Notes: generated by a model not told the origin, from the sequence alone. A stretch of DNA of 39,016 nucleotides from CAYWXK01 sp964462515 (GCA_964462515.1 CAYWXK010000036.1:1-39016), one strand, 5' to 3'. Numbered from the stretch's first letter, positions 30,720-39,016 are shown. Program-made: numbers and translations.

Positions 30720-32557
30720 TGAACCTTCTTTAGAATCTCTTTATAAGCCGCACGTCTTGATAAGTCAATCCTGCGATACTTACTCAATCCGTATGCAAAT
30801 GAATGCGGCTTATAATTCTTATACCAGTCGTGGTGCAGCACATCTGCGACCCGATGATTCAAAAAAGCCGCCGGACAATCCTCCAAAACCATAACCTCCA
30901 TCCTCCTGCAAAGCTCACGTCTCTCTATACAGTCCCTCATCACTTCCACCTTCTCATACAATCTATCAAACTCAGGGTTACAATAATTAAACTTATTCGG
31001 CCCGCCAGCAGAATACCTGCTATAGAACAGCGACAAAAAATCCAGCTCATCCGGTATGTTCGCTGTCACACCACCTGCAAATATTTGAATGCTTTTATTG
31101 TTCAGCTTCTGTTGATACGTAGGCAAATCCATATATTGCAATTCCACCTCCAGCCCGATGGCATTTAACTGCCTGGTCAGAAACTGCCCATACTGCCGTG
31201 CCCACGTATCTACGCCGGGAATAGTTATCTTTAGTGTCGGAAGTTTCTCACCATAAATCCCTTCTGCTTCCTTAAGTAGTTTCCTTGCTTCGTCAGGGTC
31301 GTATCCGGCGTATCCTTTCTCTTTTATCAGTGGATTGTAACAGCCCATTATCGGAGGAATAAAACCGTGAGCCACTAAGTTCCGATTATTAAAAAATAAT
31401 TCAATGAACTTCTCCCTGTCTATCGCCCTATTTATCGCAAGCCGCAGCGGCTTATTCCTACCCACCACATCGTCCGCCATATTGAAACCAAGCCAGTATG
31501 TCGATGGGTCTTCAAAGCTCTTCAATTGTATATTCAGTTGCTTCATCCTATCCGTTAGCTGCCCATTCTCTATCATAACTTCACCATAATTATCCTTAGG
31601 AACCACGGTAGCATCGACCTTCCCCTGCAAGAACAATAGCCACGCTGGTTGACGCTCCTCTATCATTGTCCACACCACTCTATCGGCAAAAGGTATCGGC
31701 TTGCCCGCATCCTCAAGATAACCCGCCTCCGCATCACCCGCTTCGCCTTCGCTCGGGTATAGCTCCCCCCTGAAAGTAGGATTCCGCACAAGCTCAATAT
31801 AGCTGCCTCGCCGCCACACATTTAGCTTAAATGGCCCGGTCCCAACGGGATGACTTACAATATCCTTACCATAATAACTTACCGCCTCTTTCGCCACAGG
31901 CGCCGTTGATATGTCCGCCAGAATGCTCGCAACCATTTGAGGCCAGGGCTTCTTGAGTTTGATAACAAGCGTGTAATCATCACTCGCTATCAACCCCTCA
32001 ACAGCCCGTGAATAATCAACATCGCCTTCCCCCCGAATGTTTCTGTCGGGGGCTTTGGTATATTCACGAAACTCATCGAGCCCGACAATCCTGTCATCAA
32101 ACAAAGACCAGCTCGGGCTCAGATACTTGATGTTTGCAATCCTCTTAATAGAAAAAACAAAATCTTCAGCCTTCAGTTCCCTTCCCTTCTCCCGAAAGGG
32201 ATCCTGTGGACCGCCTACAAAACATACATCATCCTGAAACCTGACGCCCTTTTTTATCCTTATCGAGTAAACAAGCCCATCCTCGCTAACCTGCGGCATA
32301 TCCTCACCCAAAAGAGGTATTAGCTCGTATGGTCGCTTCAAAAAATGATAATCATACAAAGTCTCAAAAATCTGACCAGCCACCATCATCGAATAGACGT
32401 CACGTATCTGGCCGGGATCCAGCCCCTTTATCCTGGTGCTAAGTATATGATGTAACACCATTTCATTTGGTTCTCCTTCCGGACCCGAACCCCCGCACCC
32501 CCAAATAACAAGAACCATAACCACAACTACGCTAACAATTCCAATCCTTTGGCTCAT
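30716..32557 (-). CDS. Peptide-binding lipoprotein of an ABC transporter (OppA/DppA family)
   Basis: The 613-residue protein has a lipoprotein signal (VVVMVLVIWGCGGSG; Cys about 21) and a family 5 solute-binding fold: LHHILSTRIKGLDPGQIRD at the start, YELIPLLGEDMPQVSEDGLVY, LRLAINRAIDREKFIELFF and RRMEVMVLEDCPAAFLNH near the end. It captures the peptide (or similar solute) outside the inner membrane for the permease pair encoded downstream. The stretch KAPDRNIRGEGD (about residues 168-179) is encoded by copy 3 of the 23-bp element and lies in a loop. It is the first gene of a five-gene operon ordered binding protein, B, C, D, F. The gap to the upstream gene is 185 bases. Confidence 0.93.
   Translation of the reverse strand: MSQRIGIVSVVVVMVLVIWGCGGSGPEGEPNEMVLHHILSTRIKGLDPGQIRDVYSMMVAGQIFETLYDYHFLKRPYELIPLLGEDMPQVSEDGLVYSIRIKKGVRFQDDVCFVGGPQDPFREKGRELKAEDFVFSIKRIANIKYLSPSWSLFDDRIVGLDEFREYTKAPDRNIRGEGDVDYSRAVEGLIASDDYTLVIKLKKPWPQMVASILADISTAPVAKEAVSYYGKDIVSHPVGTGPFKLNVWRRGSYIELVRNPTFRGELYPSEGEAGDAEAGYLEDAGKPIPFADRVVWTMIEERQPAWLLFLQGKVDATVVPKDNYGEVMIENGQLTDRMKQLNIQLKSFEDPSTYWLGFNMADDVVGRNKPLRLAINRAIDREKFIELFFNNRNLVAHGFIPPIMGCYNPLIKEKGYAGYDPDEARKLLKEAEGIYGEKLPTLKITIPGVDTWARQYGQFLTRQLNAIGLEVELQYMDLPTYQQKLNNKSIQIFAGGVTANIPDELDFLSLFYSRYSAGGPNKFNYCNPEFDRLYEKVEVMRDCIERRELCRRMEVMVLEDCPAAFLNHRVADVLHHDWYKNYKPHSFAYGLSKYRRIDLSRRAAYKEILKKVQ
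32030..32052. repeat. 23-bp palindromic element, copy 3 (inside the binding protein gene)
   Basis: Perfect CCCCCGA/TCGGGGG arms with loop ATGTTTCTG. On the minus strand it reads APDRNIRG in frame within the peptide-binding lipoprotein. Confidence 0.9.
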
Positions 32558-32742
32558 ATCGTAACTCGTGACTTGTGGCCTCTGCCTGGAAAGCGATAGA
32601 CTAAAAACTATTGGAATGTCCGCACAGGCAGAAAGAATCGCACTTGAATTTCCTAAATCACAAATTGAAAATCTCGAAGAACCGCCGCCGTGCCGTTAGG
32701 CATCCCCGACGGGATTTGGCAGAGCAAATTGAAAATCACTCG

Positions 32743-34016
32743 CTACTTACTCGCTTGGGCCTTAGGGTAGTTCGGTAAAGCCGGCGGCGCGGTGCGCTTA
32801 CGACCGTCAGTAGTGGTGCCGTAATCAAAATTTAGCTTCGTCGGTAGTTCCCCAGCCGCACTTGAGCTTCCAAGCAATCTGTTGTGCTCCTCCAAAAGCC
32901 TTCTATAATCGTTCTGCTCGACCGCCTTTTTTATAATTGATTGCGGCTTTTCCAGAATCCTGCCGATGCACTTATNNNNNNNNNNNNNNNNNNNNNNNNN
33001 NNNNNNNNNNNNNNNNNNNNNNNNNNNNNNNNNNNNNNNNNNNNNNNNNNNNNNNNNNNNNNNNNNNNNNNNNNNACCGCCTTTTTTATAATTGATTGCG
33101 GCTTTTCCAGAATCCTGCCGATGCACTTATCCTCCGTCTCTACCAATACCGAAGCCAACTGTTGTTTTTGCGTTTCACTCAAAATCTCGTTGCCCTTGAC
33201 ATACCTTTGTATGGCAAAAGAATACAATAGCCCAAACCGCGCAGCGAAAGCAACTTTCCTCGAACTCCCCGAAGCAGACGATAGTTCGCTATCAAGCAAT
33301 TTCAGGAGCGTCCCATCCCAAAGCTCGTATTCCACCGTCCAGGTAGTGTATTTCTTAATACGCATATCAGTTATCTGCAGCAGCAGCTCCTCGCCCTGAG
33401 GAATATTTATATCAGCGGCAAATCTCGCTATCAAAGCTATAGTCTCCGGACCGCTGCCGTCAACGACCGCTTTAAGTCGGTCTATCAGCAACCTCGCCAC
33501 CCTCACATTTTCCGCCCCCCCGGTATTCAACTGTTTTATGATAGCATCGTTAGTTATGCAATGGGCCGCCCAATAGCGAATTATAGTGTTTTTATCCTTC
33601 AACCTCGCAATAGCCAAATCCGCCAAACGCAAATCTTCCAGGCCATCAACTAAAATCAAAAGATTAACAAAGACTTTGACTCTGCGCTCCTCCGGAAATC
33701 GCGATGCCTCTTCCATTCCTGACAAAAGGTATTTATATGACGACTCCGAAAACTGCTGAACATATTGACGTTGAATACCTCGCCTGCGCAAAATTTCCGC
33801 CCGAGCCATCCCTGTCGATGTCCAATCTTTCGGCCTTATTATCTCGCGAATCGCTTCCCCAAGAAAATTGTCAATAGTGAACAAATCTGTATTATCAAGT
33901 GCCTTTTTCTTAAGGACCGCATCAATTCCCTGAGTGTTGATGACAGCTCTGCTTAAATCCACTGCTGATGCAAAAACCGCAATCAACATTGCGAAAACCA
34001 CACACTTTATCTTCAT
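32743..34016 (-). CDS. Secreted alpha-helical protein, function unknown, interrupted by an assembly gap
   Basis: The gene is split in two frames by the N run, but removing the gap plus one copy of the flanking 55-bp duplication (155 bases) restores a single frame of 372 codons. The product has a signal peptide (MKIKCVVFAMLIAVFASA), then a helical region with HEAT-like repeats (LEDLRLADLAIARLKDKNTIIRYWAAHCI, then VRVARLLIDRLKAVVDGSGPETIALIARFA). It ends in a low-complexity tail (TTTDGRKRTAPPALPNY). ATG 34016 is preferred, with AGGA about 11 bases upstream; ATG 34028 and a TTG at 34040 are alternatives. I do not recognise a named family. It lies 185 bases before the peptide transporter operon, same strand. 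Confidence 0.7.
32976..33075. other. 100-N scaffold gap flanked by an exact 55-bp duplication
   Basis: Exactly 100 Ns. The 55 bases before it (32921-32975) are identical to the 55 after it (33076-33130). Collapsing the repeat restores an open frame, so the gap probably has no missing sequence. Confidence 0.95.
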
Positions 34017-34165
34017 TATTTCAGGCATCCTAAACACCAACCCGTTTTACATTAGCCAAACCCGGCCTCCCTCAATGCCGACATTATCCAGCTTAACTTT
34101 CAAAACCACCTTTGTCAAACAAATTCATAACGCGTTTTTTTTCAACCTCGGTTTAGTTTGTTTAG

Positions 34166-34209
34166 CCGTCGCCGGCTTGTCCTGAGCTTGTCGAAGGGAA
34201 CGGCGACGG
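34166..34209. repeat. 44-bp inverted repeat containing a core of the 38-bp element
   Basis: Arms CCGTCGCCG (34166-34174) and CGGCGACGG (34201-34209) are perfect. The interior TCCTGAGCTTGTCGAAGG matches one half of the 38-bp element in the ATPase gene. Confidence 0.8.
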
Positions 34210-34407
34210 AACAACAATATACGCCAGACAACACGCCGCTCGGCCCCGCATCAATTGAACTGTAGCGGGCATTTCTTGCAAAAAACAGGATGGATTCGAT
34301 TTTGGGTGAACCATTGGTGCGGGGTCGGGATTTCATTAGAAAAACAGACGTCAATGGTGCCCCACGTGCAAAGCCCGTGGTTCCTCCCTTTTTCCCGCCT
34401 TCGCTTA

Positions 34408-34423
34408 GCCCGCTTCGGCGGGC
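34408..34423. repeat. Short GC palindrome
   Basis: GCCCGC-TTCG-GCGGGC, a perfect stem with a stable TTCG tetraloop, in non-coding DNA. TTCGC and GCGAA on the two sides suggest a slightly longer pairing. Confidence 0.75.
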
Positions 34424-34522
34424 GAAGAAAGGTCGGCGACTGCGAAGGTGGATAAAAAACCAACAAAAACATCCGCAGTTGAACAAAAAACTCATAAAAT
34501 TGTATTCTATCTCCGATTTAGA

Positions 34523-34551
34523 TTGACAAATTGGGGCTGTTTTTATTAAAA
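34523..34551 (+). promoter_or_regulatory. Putative rtcB promoter
   Basis: Consensus TTGACA (34523-34528), a 17-base spacer and TTAAAA (34546-34551). The expected start point lies about two bases from ATG 34561, so the transcript may have almost no leader. Confidence 0.45.
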
Positions 34552-34560
34552 GATTTATTA

Positions 34561-36009
34561 ATGACCGAATTATCCACAAAACTCGTTCGCATTGACCCTC
34601 TTCGCCTTTTTATGGAGCGCACCAGCCAGATGGTCACCGATGCGACCATCTTTGCCTCTGATGCCGTAAATCTCGAACCTGATGCCGTCCGCCAGCTTTT
34701 TGATGCCGCCTGCCTGCCCCCCGCCAGAAAAGTCCTTGCCACCGCCGACATCCATGTTGGCTTTGGCATCCCTATCGGCGCTGTATTAGGATTGGACAGG
34801 GCCATAATGCCCGCCGCTGTTGGTTACGATATTAACTGTGGTATGCGGCTCCTCCACACACCCTTCTTAAAAGGCCAAATTGACACCGACAAAATCGCTA
34901 TTGACATCGCCCGCGAAATCCCGCTCGGCGAAGGACACGAAAATCTGCATCTGGACAAAACCGGCCTCGAAGAAGTCATTACCAAAGGTGTCGCCTCAAT
35001 ACCCACACTCGCACAAAGAATCGGCCATCGCGCCTGGGAGGCATTCGACCCTCAAGAGTTTGCCGAAGACCTCAAAAGAATTGAGGAAAACGGCCGGCTC
35101 CGCGCCGACCCAGCCGCCGTTCCAAATGCCGCCACACAGAAAGGCTCCGCACAACTGGGCACACTCGGAGGCGGAAACCACTTCATCGAAATCCAATACG
35201 TCCAGGAAATCTTTGACCAGGATTTGGCCAACAAATTCGGCCTATTCAAAAATCAAATCGTCGTTATGATTCACTCAGGCTCTCGCCGATTCGGCTACGA
35301 AGTTGCCGACCGATATATGGACATCGCCGCCTCAAGTCCCGAAATGGCAGGCCGAAAAAAGATGCTCTCATACCTCTCCACCGAAACCAGCACAGGCAAA
35401 AACTATATCGCCGCCATGGGCGCTGCTTCCAACTTCGCTTTCACCAATCGCCACATTATGGCACTGCTTGTCAGACGCTGCTTTAATAGAATGTTTGGAC
35501 CCACCCCCCTAAAGATGGTCTATGATGTTGCACACAATATAGCAAAACTCGAAACTTATCCCGCCTACGGCGGGCAGCTTTGGGTCCACCGAAAAGGTGC
35601 TACCCGTGCCTTCGGCCCGAAGCAAATGGCTGCAACAATATTCGAACAAATCGGTCAGCCAATTATCACTCCAGGCTCAATGGGCACCGCCAGCTTCCTG
35701 CTGGTTGGAACCGGCAACGCCGAGGAATCTCTCTCGTCAGTCAATCACGGGGCCGGCAGAGTAATGAGCCGCACCGCCGCTCTCGGAAAATCCCGCAGAG
35801 GTAAATCTATTGCGCCGCCCTCAATTAGTGACGAAGAATTCAAACGCAGTATGGAGGGCATAAAGCTCATCACCGGTGACAGGCGCCGAATCAAAGAGGA
35901 AGCGCCAGCCGCTTACAAAGACATCGAAGAGGTTGTCCGAATCGTCGTCGAATGCGGCTGGGCCAAACCAGTTGCAAGAATGCTCCCATTAGCCGTCCTG
36001 AAAGGATAA
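34561..36009 (+). CDS. rtcB: RtcB-type RNA ligase
   Basis: The 482-residue GTP- and Mn-dependent ligase joins 2',3'-cyclic phosphate or 3'-phosphate to 5'-OH RNA ends. Visible motifs are DINCGM with metal ligand Cys93, GTLGGGNHFIE, HSGSRRFG, YDVAHNIAK, VHRKGATRAF, GSMGTASFL and NHGAGRVMSR, where His396 is the guanylylated residue. The product ends MLPLAVLKG, close to the usual RtcB C-terminus (P-x-ARLxPxxVxKG). No archease or rtcA/rtcR gene is adjacent. There is no ribosome-binding site before ATG 34561 and a TTGACA box 33 bases upstream, so a leaderless transcript is possible. A small palindrome at 35560-35574 encodes PAYGG between the two catalytic segments. Roles in tRNA splicing or RNA repair are known for the family. 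Confidence 0.95.
   Translation: MTELSTKLVRIDPLRLFMERTSQMVTDATIFASDAVNLEPDAVRQLFDAACLPPARKVLATADIHVGFGIPIGAVLGLDRAIMPAAVGYDINCGMRLLHTPFLKGQIDTDKIAIDIAREIPLGEGHENLHLDKTGLEEVITKGVASIPTLAQRIGHRAWEAFDPQEFAEDLKRIEENGRLRADPAAVPNAATQKGSAQLGTLGGGNHFIEIQYVQEIFDQDLANKFGLFKNQIVVMIHSGSRRFGYEVADRYMDIAASSPEMAGRKKMLSYLSTETSTGKNYIAAMGAASNFAFTNRHIMALLVRRCFNRMFGPTPLKMVYDVAHNIAKLETYPAYGGQLWVHRKGATRAFGPKQMAATIFEQIGQPIITPGSMGTASFLLVGTGNAEESLSSVNHGAGRVMSRTAALGKSRRGKSIAPPSISDEEFKRSMEGIKLITGDRRRIKEEAPAAYKDIEEVVRIVVECGWAKPVARMLPLAVLKG
35560..35574. repeat. Short palindrome inside rtcB
   Basis: CCCGCC-TAC-GGCGGG encodes PAYGG just before QLWVHRKG. It resembles the other short palindromes but may be native coding sequence; homologues need checking. 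Confidence 0.4.
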
Positions 36010-36145
36010 TAAACCCCTTCTGCCGCAAATGCCCCCCAAAATACCCTAAAAACCATAAACAAACCATTGCATTTTCCCGACAAATTCCTTATCGTAATAT
36101 AGATACGAAGTGGTGTTGGGCAATTTTAACAGACTAAGGAGTAAA

Positions 36146-37345
36146 ATGGCTCATATTCGTTATTTTGCGTATGATATTTCTAAAATCGGACACCGCGCTG
36201 CGAATAGCGGCCTGAGAAATTTTCACTCTTTCTTTTTAACCTTCGCCTTTTTACTTTCCATTACAGTCTGCCTCTCTGCAAAAACCCAGCTTTCTGATAC
36301 CTTAAAAAACAAACCAATTTTGCTTAAACCGGTTCAGCCTGTCCTTAACCAAATCGAGCTTAACAAACGAGCATCGAATATCGAACCTAATGAAATCAAA
36401 CCCCAGAAAGCCGAACCCAATACTCCTGCATCCCTCGAACCCAATGAGCGAACATCGAGCATCGAGCCTAACCAGCCAAAACCTGTATCTGATCCCAACA
36501 AAGTCGAACCCAACGATGTTAAACCACCTCCACCCGAACCTAATCAGCCCAAATCCAAGCCTGCTCTAACGCGTGTCTCTTTTCACGATAAATTCGTTGA
36601 ATTCTTCAAAACCCATGTCAACGATAATGGTATGGTCAACTATAAAGCCCTAAAACGCAAAAGACCTGAGCTGAAAAACCTCCTCGATGAATTCGACCAC
36701 CTCGACCCAAACGAATACAACCGCTGGCCAAAAGAAGACAAAATTGCATTCTGGCTCAACGCATACAATCTCCAGATGCTCAAAATCATCACCGATAATT
36801 ACCCCATCCAGGGCTCACGCTGGCTCAATCCCTTCTACGGCCCAAACAGCATCAGGCACATCAAAGGTATATGGACAGATTACAAGTTTATCGTAATGGA
36901 TGAAGAGTTCACTCTGGCCGTGGTTGACCAGCGCTTCTTCCGAAAAGAATTTGCCGAACCCACGGTATTCTTTGCCCTATCACACGCCAGTCTTTCCAGC
37001 CCGCCTCTGGGCAATGAGCCATACTATGGCGATAAGCTCCACCAGCAATTACAAAACCAGACCAAACGCTTCCTCGCAAATCCCCTGGCATTCAGAATAG
37101 ATAGACAGAACAAAAAAGTCTATTTATCCGCCATATTTCAAGATGCTTGGCACGGCAAAGAATTTATTAGCAAGTTTGGCACCGATAAAAAGTTTAAAGA
37201 CCAGGACCCCGTCACTCGTGCGGTCTTGAATTTCATCACCAACTATCTGTCCAGACAGGATATAGATTTCCTTGAAGTAGAAAATTATTCCGTTAAATAC
37301 TTAAAATATGATTGGACCATCAACGATGGCTCACAAAATCAATGA
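36146..37345 (+). CDS. DUF547 secreted or membrane-anchored protein
   Basis: The 399-residue product has an N-terminal hydrophobic segment (about 26-45, SFFLTFAFLLSITVCLSA), then a long linker (about 60-150) made of EPN-type repeats rich in Pro, Glu and Asn. From about residue 150 to the end lies a DUF547 domain (WLNAYNLQMLKIITDNYP, IKGIWTDYKFIVMDEEFTL, FFALSHASLSSPPL, AIFQDAWHGKEFI). The family is uncharacterised to my knowledge. In many members the SSPPL region contains Cys (CPPL); here it is Ser, so a cysteine-based activity is doubtful. ATG 36146 is favoured over 36110 because AAGGAG lies four bases before it. It is followed 30 bases later by metK. Confidence 0.82.
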   Translation: MAHIRYFAYDISKIGHRAANSGLRNFHSFFLTFAFLLSITVCLSAKTQLSDTLKNKPILLKPVQPVLNQIELNKRASNIEPNEIKPQKAEPNTPASLEPNERTSSIEPNQPKPVSDPNKVEPNDVKPPPPEPNQPKSKPALTRVSFHDKFVEFFKTHVNDNGMVNYKALKRKRPELKNLLDEFDHLDPNEYNRWPKEDKIAFWLNAYNLQMLKIITDNYPIQGSRWLNPFYGPNSIRHIKGIWTDYKFIVMDEEFTLAVVDQRFFRKEFAEPTVFFALSHASLSSPPLGNEPYYGDKLHQQLQNQTKRFLANPLAFRIDRQNKKVYLSAIFQDAWHGKEFISKFGTDKKFKDQDPVTRAVLNFITNYLSRQDIDFLEVENYSVKYLKYDWTINDGSQNQ

Positions 37346-37375
37346 AATATTAAATCCTTAAAGGGACGCTAAAAA

Positions 37376-38578
37376 ATGACAAAAAAACCGATTTACTACA
37401 ATCCCAATATCGATACCGACAATTACCTCTTTACCAGCGAATCCGTAACTATGGGCCATCCCGACAAAGTGGCCGACCACATATCCGATGCAATCCTCGA
37501 TGCTTGTCTTGCAAAAGACCCGAATAGTCGCGTCGCGTGCGAGACGCTTGTGAAGGATGCAATGGTTGTCGTCTCAGGTGAAATCACAACTTCCGCCAAT
37601 ATCGACATTCCAACCATCGTGAGGGACACCATAAAGAAAATCGGCTACGACGACCCCGAATTGGGATTTCATTACGAGAATTGCGCAATATTGGTTTCAA
37701 TAGGTAAGCAGAGCGCCGATATCTCGCAGGGTGTCACCGAAGGCAAAGGCCTGCACAAAGAGCAGGGTGCCGGCGACCAGGGCGTAATGTTTGGCTTCGC
37801 CTGCACAGAAACACCCCAGCTTATGCCTATGCCCATCCAGCTTGCCCACGCAATAACCAATCGCCTGGCAAAAGTTAGACAAACTCGAAAGCTTCCCTGG
37901 CTGCGACCCGATGGCAAAAGTCAGGTTACTGTTGAATATAAAAATCGCAAACCCAATCGCATCCACACTGTCGTCGTCGCCGCTCAGCACGCACCGAGCA
38001 TAACCCACAGGCAGCTACGAAAACAAATAATCGAAGAAGTCGTCCTGCCTGTTCTGCCAAAACGGCTTGTTGACAAGAACATCGTATTTCACATCAACGA
38101 AACCGGCCGGTTCGTCATAGGCGGCCCAAAAGGCGACTGCGGCGTCACAGGTAGAAAAATCATCGTCGATACCTACGGCGGAAGAGGCCGACACGGCGGC
38201 GGCTGCTTTAGCGGAAAAGACCCCACAAAAGTCGATAGAACCGCAAGCTATATGGCCCGTTACATCGCAAAGAACATCGTCGCCGCAGGACTCGCCGACA
38301 TCTGCGAGCTCCAGCTATCTTACGTCATCGGCGTCGCCCAGCCGACCTCCGTCCTTGTCAACACCGAGGGAACTGCAAAGATAAGCGAGAAAAAACTAAG
38401 TAAAATCATAAGAGAAGTTTTCCCCTTGACTCCCAAGCAAATGATTGCCCATTTGAAACTTGCTCGGCCAATCTACGCCCAGACTTCTTCCGGCGGCCAC
38501 TTCGGACGAAACCTCCCGGACTTCACCTGGGAAAAAACCGATTATGCAGCCAAACTCCGCAAAGCCGCTGGATTGTAG
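37376..38578 (+). CDS. metK: S-adenosylmethionine synthetase
   Basis: The 400-residue cytosolic enzyme makes S-adenosylmethionine from methionine and ATP. Family motifs are complete: SVTMGHPDKVADHISDAILD (ATP/Mg site), GAGDQGVMFG (loop), GGPKGDCGVTGRKIIVDTYGG and GGGCFSGKDPTKVDRTASYMARY (phosphate site). The usual YGG(M/W)ARHGGGAFSGKD reads YGGRGRHGGGCFSGKD, two minor changes. AAAGGG precedes the ATG by about nine bases, and the gap to the DUF547 gene is 30 bases, so they are probably co-transcribed. No SAM riboswitch is visible in that short gap. SAM would supply the DNA methylases encoded earlier in the window, as in all cells. Confidence 0.97.
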   Translation: MTKKPIYYNPNIDTDNYLFTSESVTMGHPDKVADHISDAILDACLAKDPNSRVACETLVKDAMVVVSGEITTSANIDIPTIVRDTIKKIGYDDPELGFHYENCAILVSIGKQSADISQGVTEGKGLHKEQGAGDQGVMFGFACTETPQLMPMPIQLAHAITNRLAKVRQTRKLPWLRPDGKSQVTVEYKNRKPNRIHTVVVAAQHAPSITHRQLRKQIIEEVVLPVLPKRLVDKNIVFHINETGRFVIGGPKGDCGVTGRKIIVDTYGGRGRHGGGCFSGKDPTKVDRTASYMARYIAKNIVAAGLADICELQLSYVIGVAQPTSVLVNTEGTAKISEKKLSKIIREVFPLTPKQMIAHLKLARPIYAQTSSGGHFGRNLPDFTWEKTDYAAKLRKAAGL

Positions 38579-38613
38579 TAAAAAGAGAGGTAATGCGCAG
38601 GACTTGTGCTTAC

Positions 38614-38640
38614 AAAAAGCCCGACCCATCGGGCTTTTTT
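38614..38640 (+). terminator. Intrinsic terminator after metK
   Basis: AAAAAGCCCGA, loop CCCA, TCGGGC followed by a run of six or more Ts. It begins 35 bases after the metK stop. Confidence 0.92.
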
Positions 38641-38708
38641 ATTTGTCCAATGCAACGGCTAAATCCTGGCGTTTTTTTTGTAAGTTTTTTGCCTCTGCCT
38701 TGTCTAAT

Positions 38709-38987
38709 ATGGTAGTTATGGCCAGAACCAGTGACGACCGGCTCCTGGTTGAACAATTCAAGCAGGGCGATATTGCCGCTTTTGAGAGAATCGTCAGCGA
38801 ATTCTCCGCCGATATTGCGGTTCTGGCCAATCGACTGCTCGGCTGGCCCGGCGAGGTCGAAGATGTCGTTCAGGATGTATTCCTGGCTGCATTCATGGGC
38901 CTTAAAAAATTTCGCGGCGATTGCAGCCTCAAAAGTTGGCTCTTTACCATAACAATAAACAGTAAGCGTTCACCCATTTTCGAGTAA
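38709..38987 (+). CDS. ECF-type RNA polymerase sigma factor, truncated after region 2
   Basis: The 92-residue frame carries sigma-70 region 2: DRLLVEQFKQGDIAAFERIV, then GEVEDVVQDVFLAAFMGLKKFRG and SLKSWLFTITINSKR. An ECF factor should continue for about 90 more residues with a region 4 helix-turn-helix. Here the frame stops 6 residues after the NxxR motif. At 38962 the sequence turns to GTAAGCGTTCACCC, which resembles a transposon end, so the gene may be interrupted; a frameshift is the alternative. ATG 38709 is used; ATG 38718 is possible. No Shine-Dalgarno sequence is clear. The window ends 29 bases after the stop. Confidence 0.78.
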   Translation: MVVMARTSDDRLLVEQFKQGDIAAFERIVSEFSADIAVLANRLLGWPGEVEDVVQDVFLAAFMGLKKFRGDCSLKSWLFTITINSKRSPIFE

Positions 38988-39016
38988 TTGAAGTACACTT
39001 TAGTAAAGTTTTGTCT

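Larger units (their letters stand above)
34029..34560. other. Divergent gene-free region before rtcB
   Basis: About 530 bases with no convincing gene. It holds two palindromic elements (34166-34209 and 34408-34423), a copy of the CCATTGGTGCGGGG string near 34312, a CCCACGTGCAAAGCCCGTGG segment near 34362 and the rtcB promoter at 34523-34551. Confidence 0.5.

Noticed and set aside
34142..34579. 145-codon reverse frame upstream of rtcB
   Set aside because: It is made largely of repeat-derived sequence (PFDKLRTSRR, pieces of hairpins) and overlaps the rtcB start and promoter.
36067..36100. Promoter for the DUF547-metK unit (TTGCAT ... TAATAT)
   Set aside because: The spacer would be 22 bases, too long for a convincing sigma-70 site.
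37346..37375. SAM riboswitch before metK
   Set aside because: The gap is only 30 bases and no suitable fold is present.

Overview
The window looks like a scaffold from a planctomycete-type bacterium, probably Phycisphaerae or a relative. The best single clue is the type II secretion-like prepilin at 24117-24917, which has an H-x9-DG tail motif typical of Planctomycetota and Lentisphaerae. A Gram-negative envelope is indicated by two outer-membrane beta-barrel proteins that end in an aromatic residue. The 100-N gap, flanked by an exact 55-bp duplication, points to a short-read (probably metagenomic) assembly. No tRNA, rRNA, CRISPR array or complete transposon was seen. Lineage is inference from gene content. 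Region 1 (1-14.1 kb) is an acetate/acyl-CoA block. The forward genes encode an ADP-forming acetate-CoA ligase, a CoA-transferase fused to a GNAT acetyltransferase, and an AcuC-type deacetylase. The reverse genes encode a DcaP-like porin, AMP-forming acetyl-CoA synthetase (Acs) and an OFA-family carboxylate transporter. Together they could import acetate or other small acids, activate them by two energetically different routes, and control Acs by lysine acetylation and deacetylation. A self-contained restriction-modification cassette (Dam-like methylase, PD-(D/E)XK endonuclease, second methylase) sits between the first two forward genes. A fragment resembling an AlwI-type endonuclease lies at the left edge. 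Region 2 (14.1-23.5 kb) is a signalling block, mostly on the minus strand: response regulator, barrel protein, substrate-binding protein without ABC partners, a 1247-aa Cache/HAMP/GAF/4xPAS histidine kinase, a response regulator overlapping it, a receiver-PAS protein with a degenerate kinase core, and a third response regulator. A STAS protein lies beside it in convergent orientation. A decayed copy of the kinase 3' end precedes the outermost regulator, so part of the locus was duplicated. Region 3 (23.5-39 kb) contains the prepilin, a small membrane protein, a tandem ACT protein, a second STAS protein, a complete five-gene oligopeptide ABC transporter operon on the minus strand, a secreted alpha-helical protein interrupted by the assembly gap, then RtcB, a DUF547 protein, MetK and the start of an ECF sigma factor on the plus strand. 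The most unusual signal is the abundance of short palindromic elements. At least four sequence types are found both between genes and in-frame inside genes (acetate-CoA ligase, deacetylase, oligopeptide ATPase, peptide-binding protein), where they encode extra loops or even the C-terminus. Several larger inverted repeats (70-100 bp) occupy the gene-free stretches.
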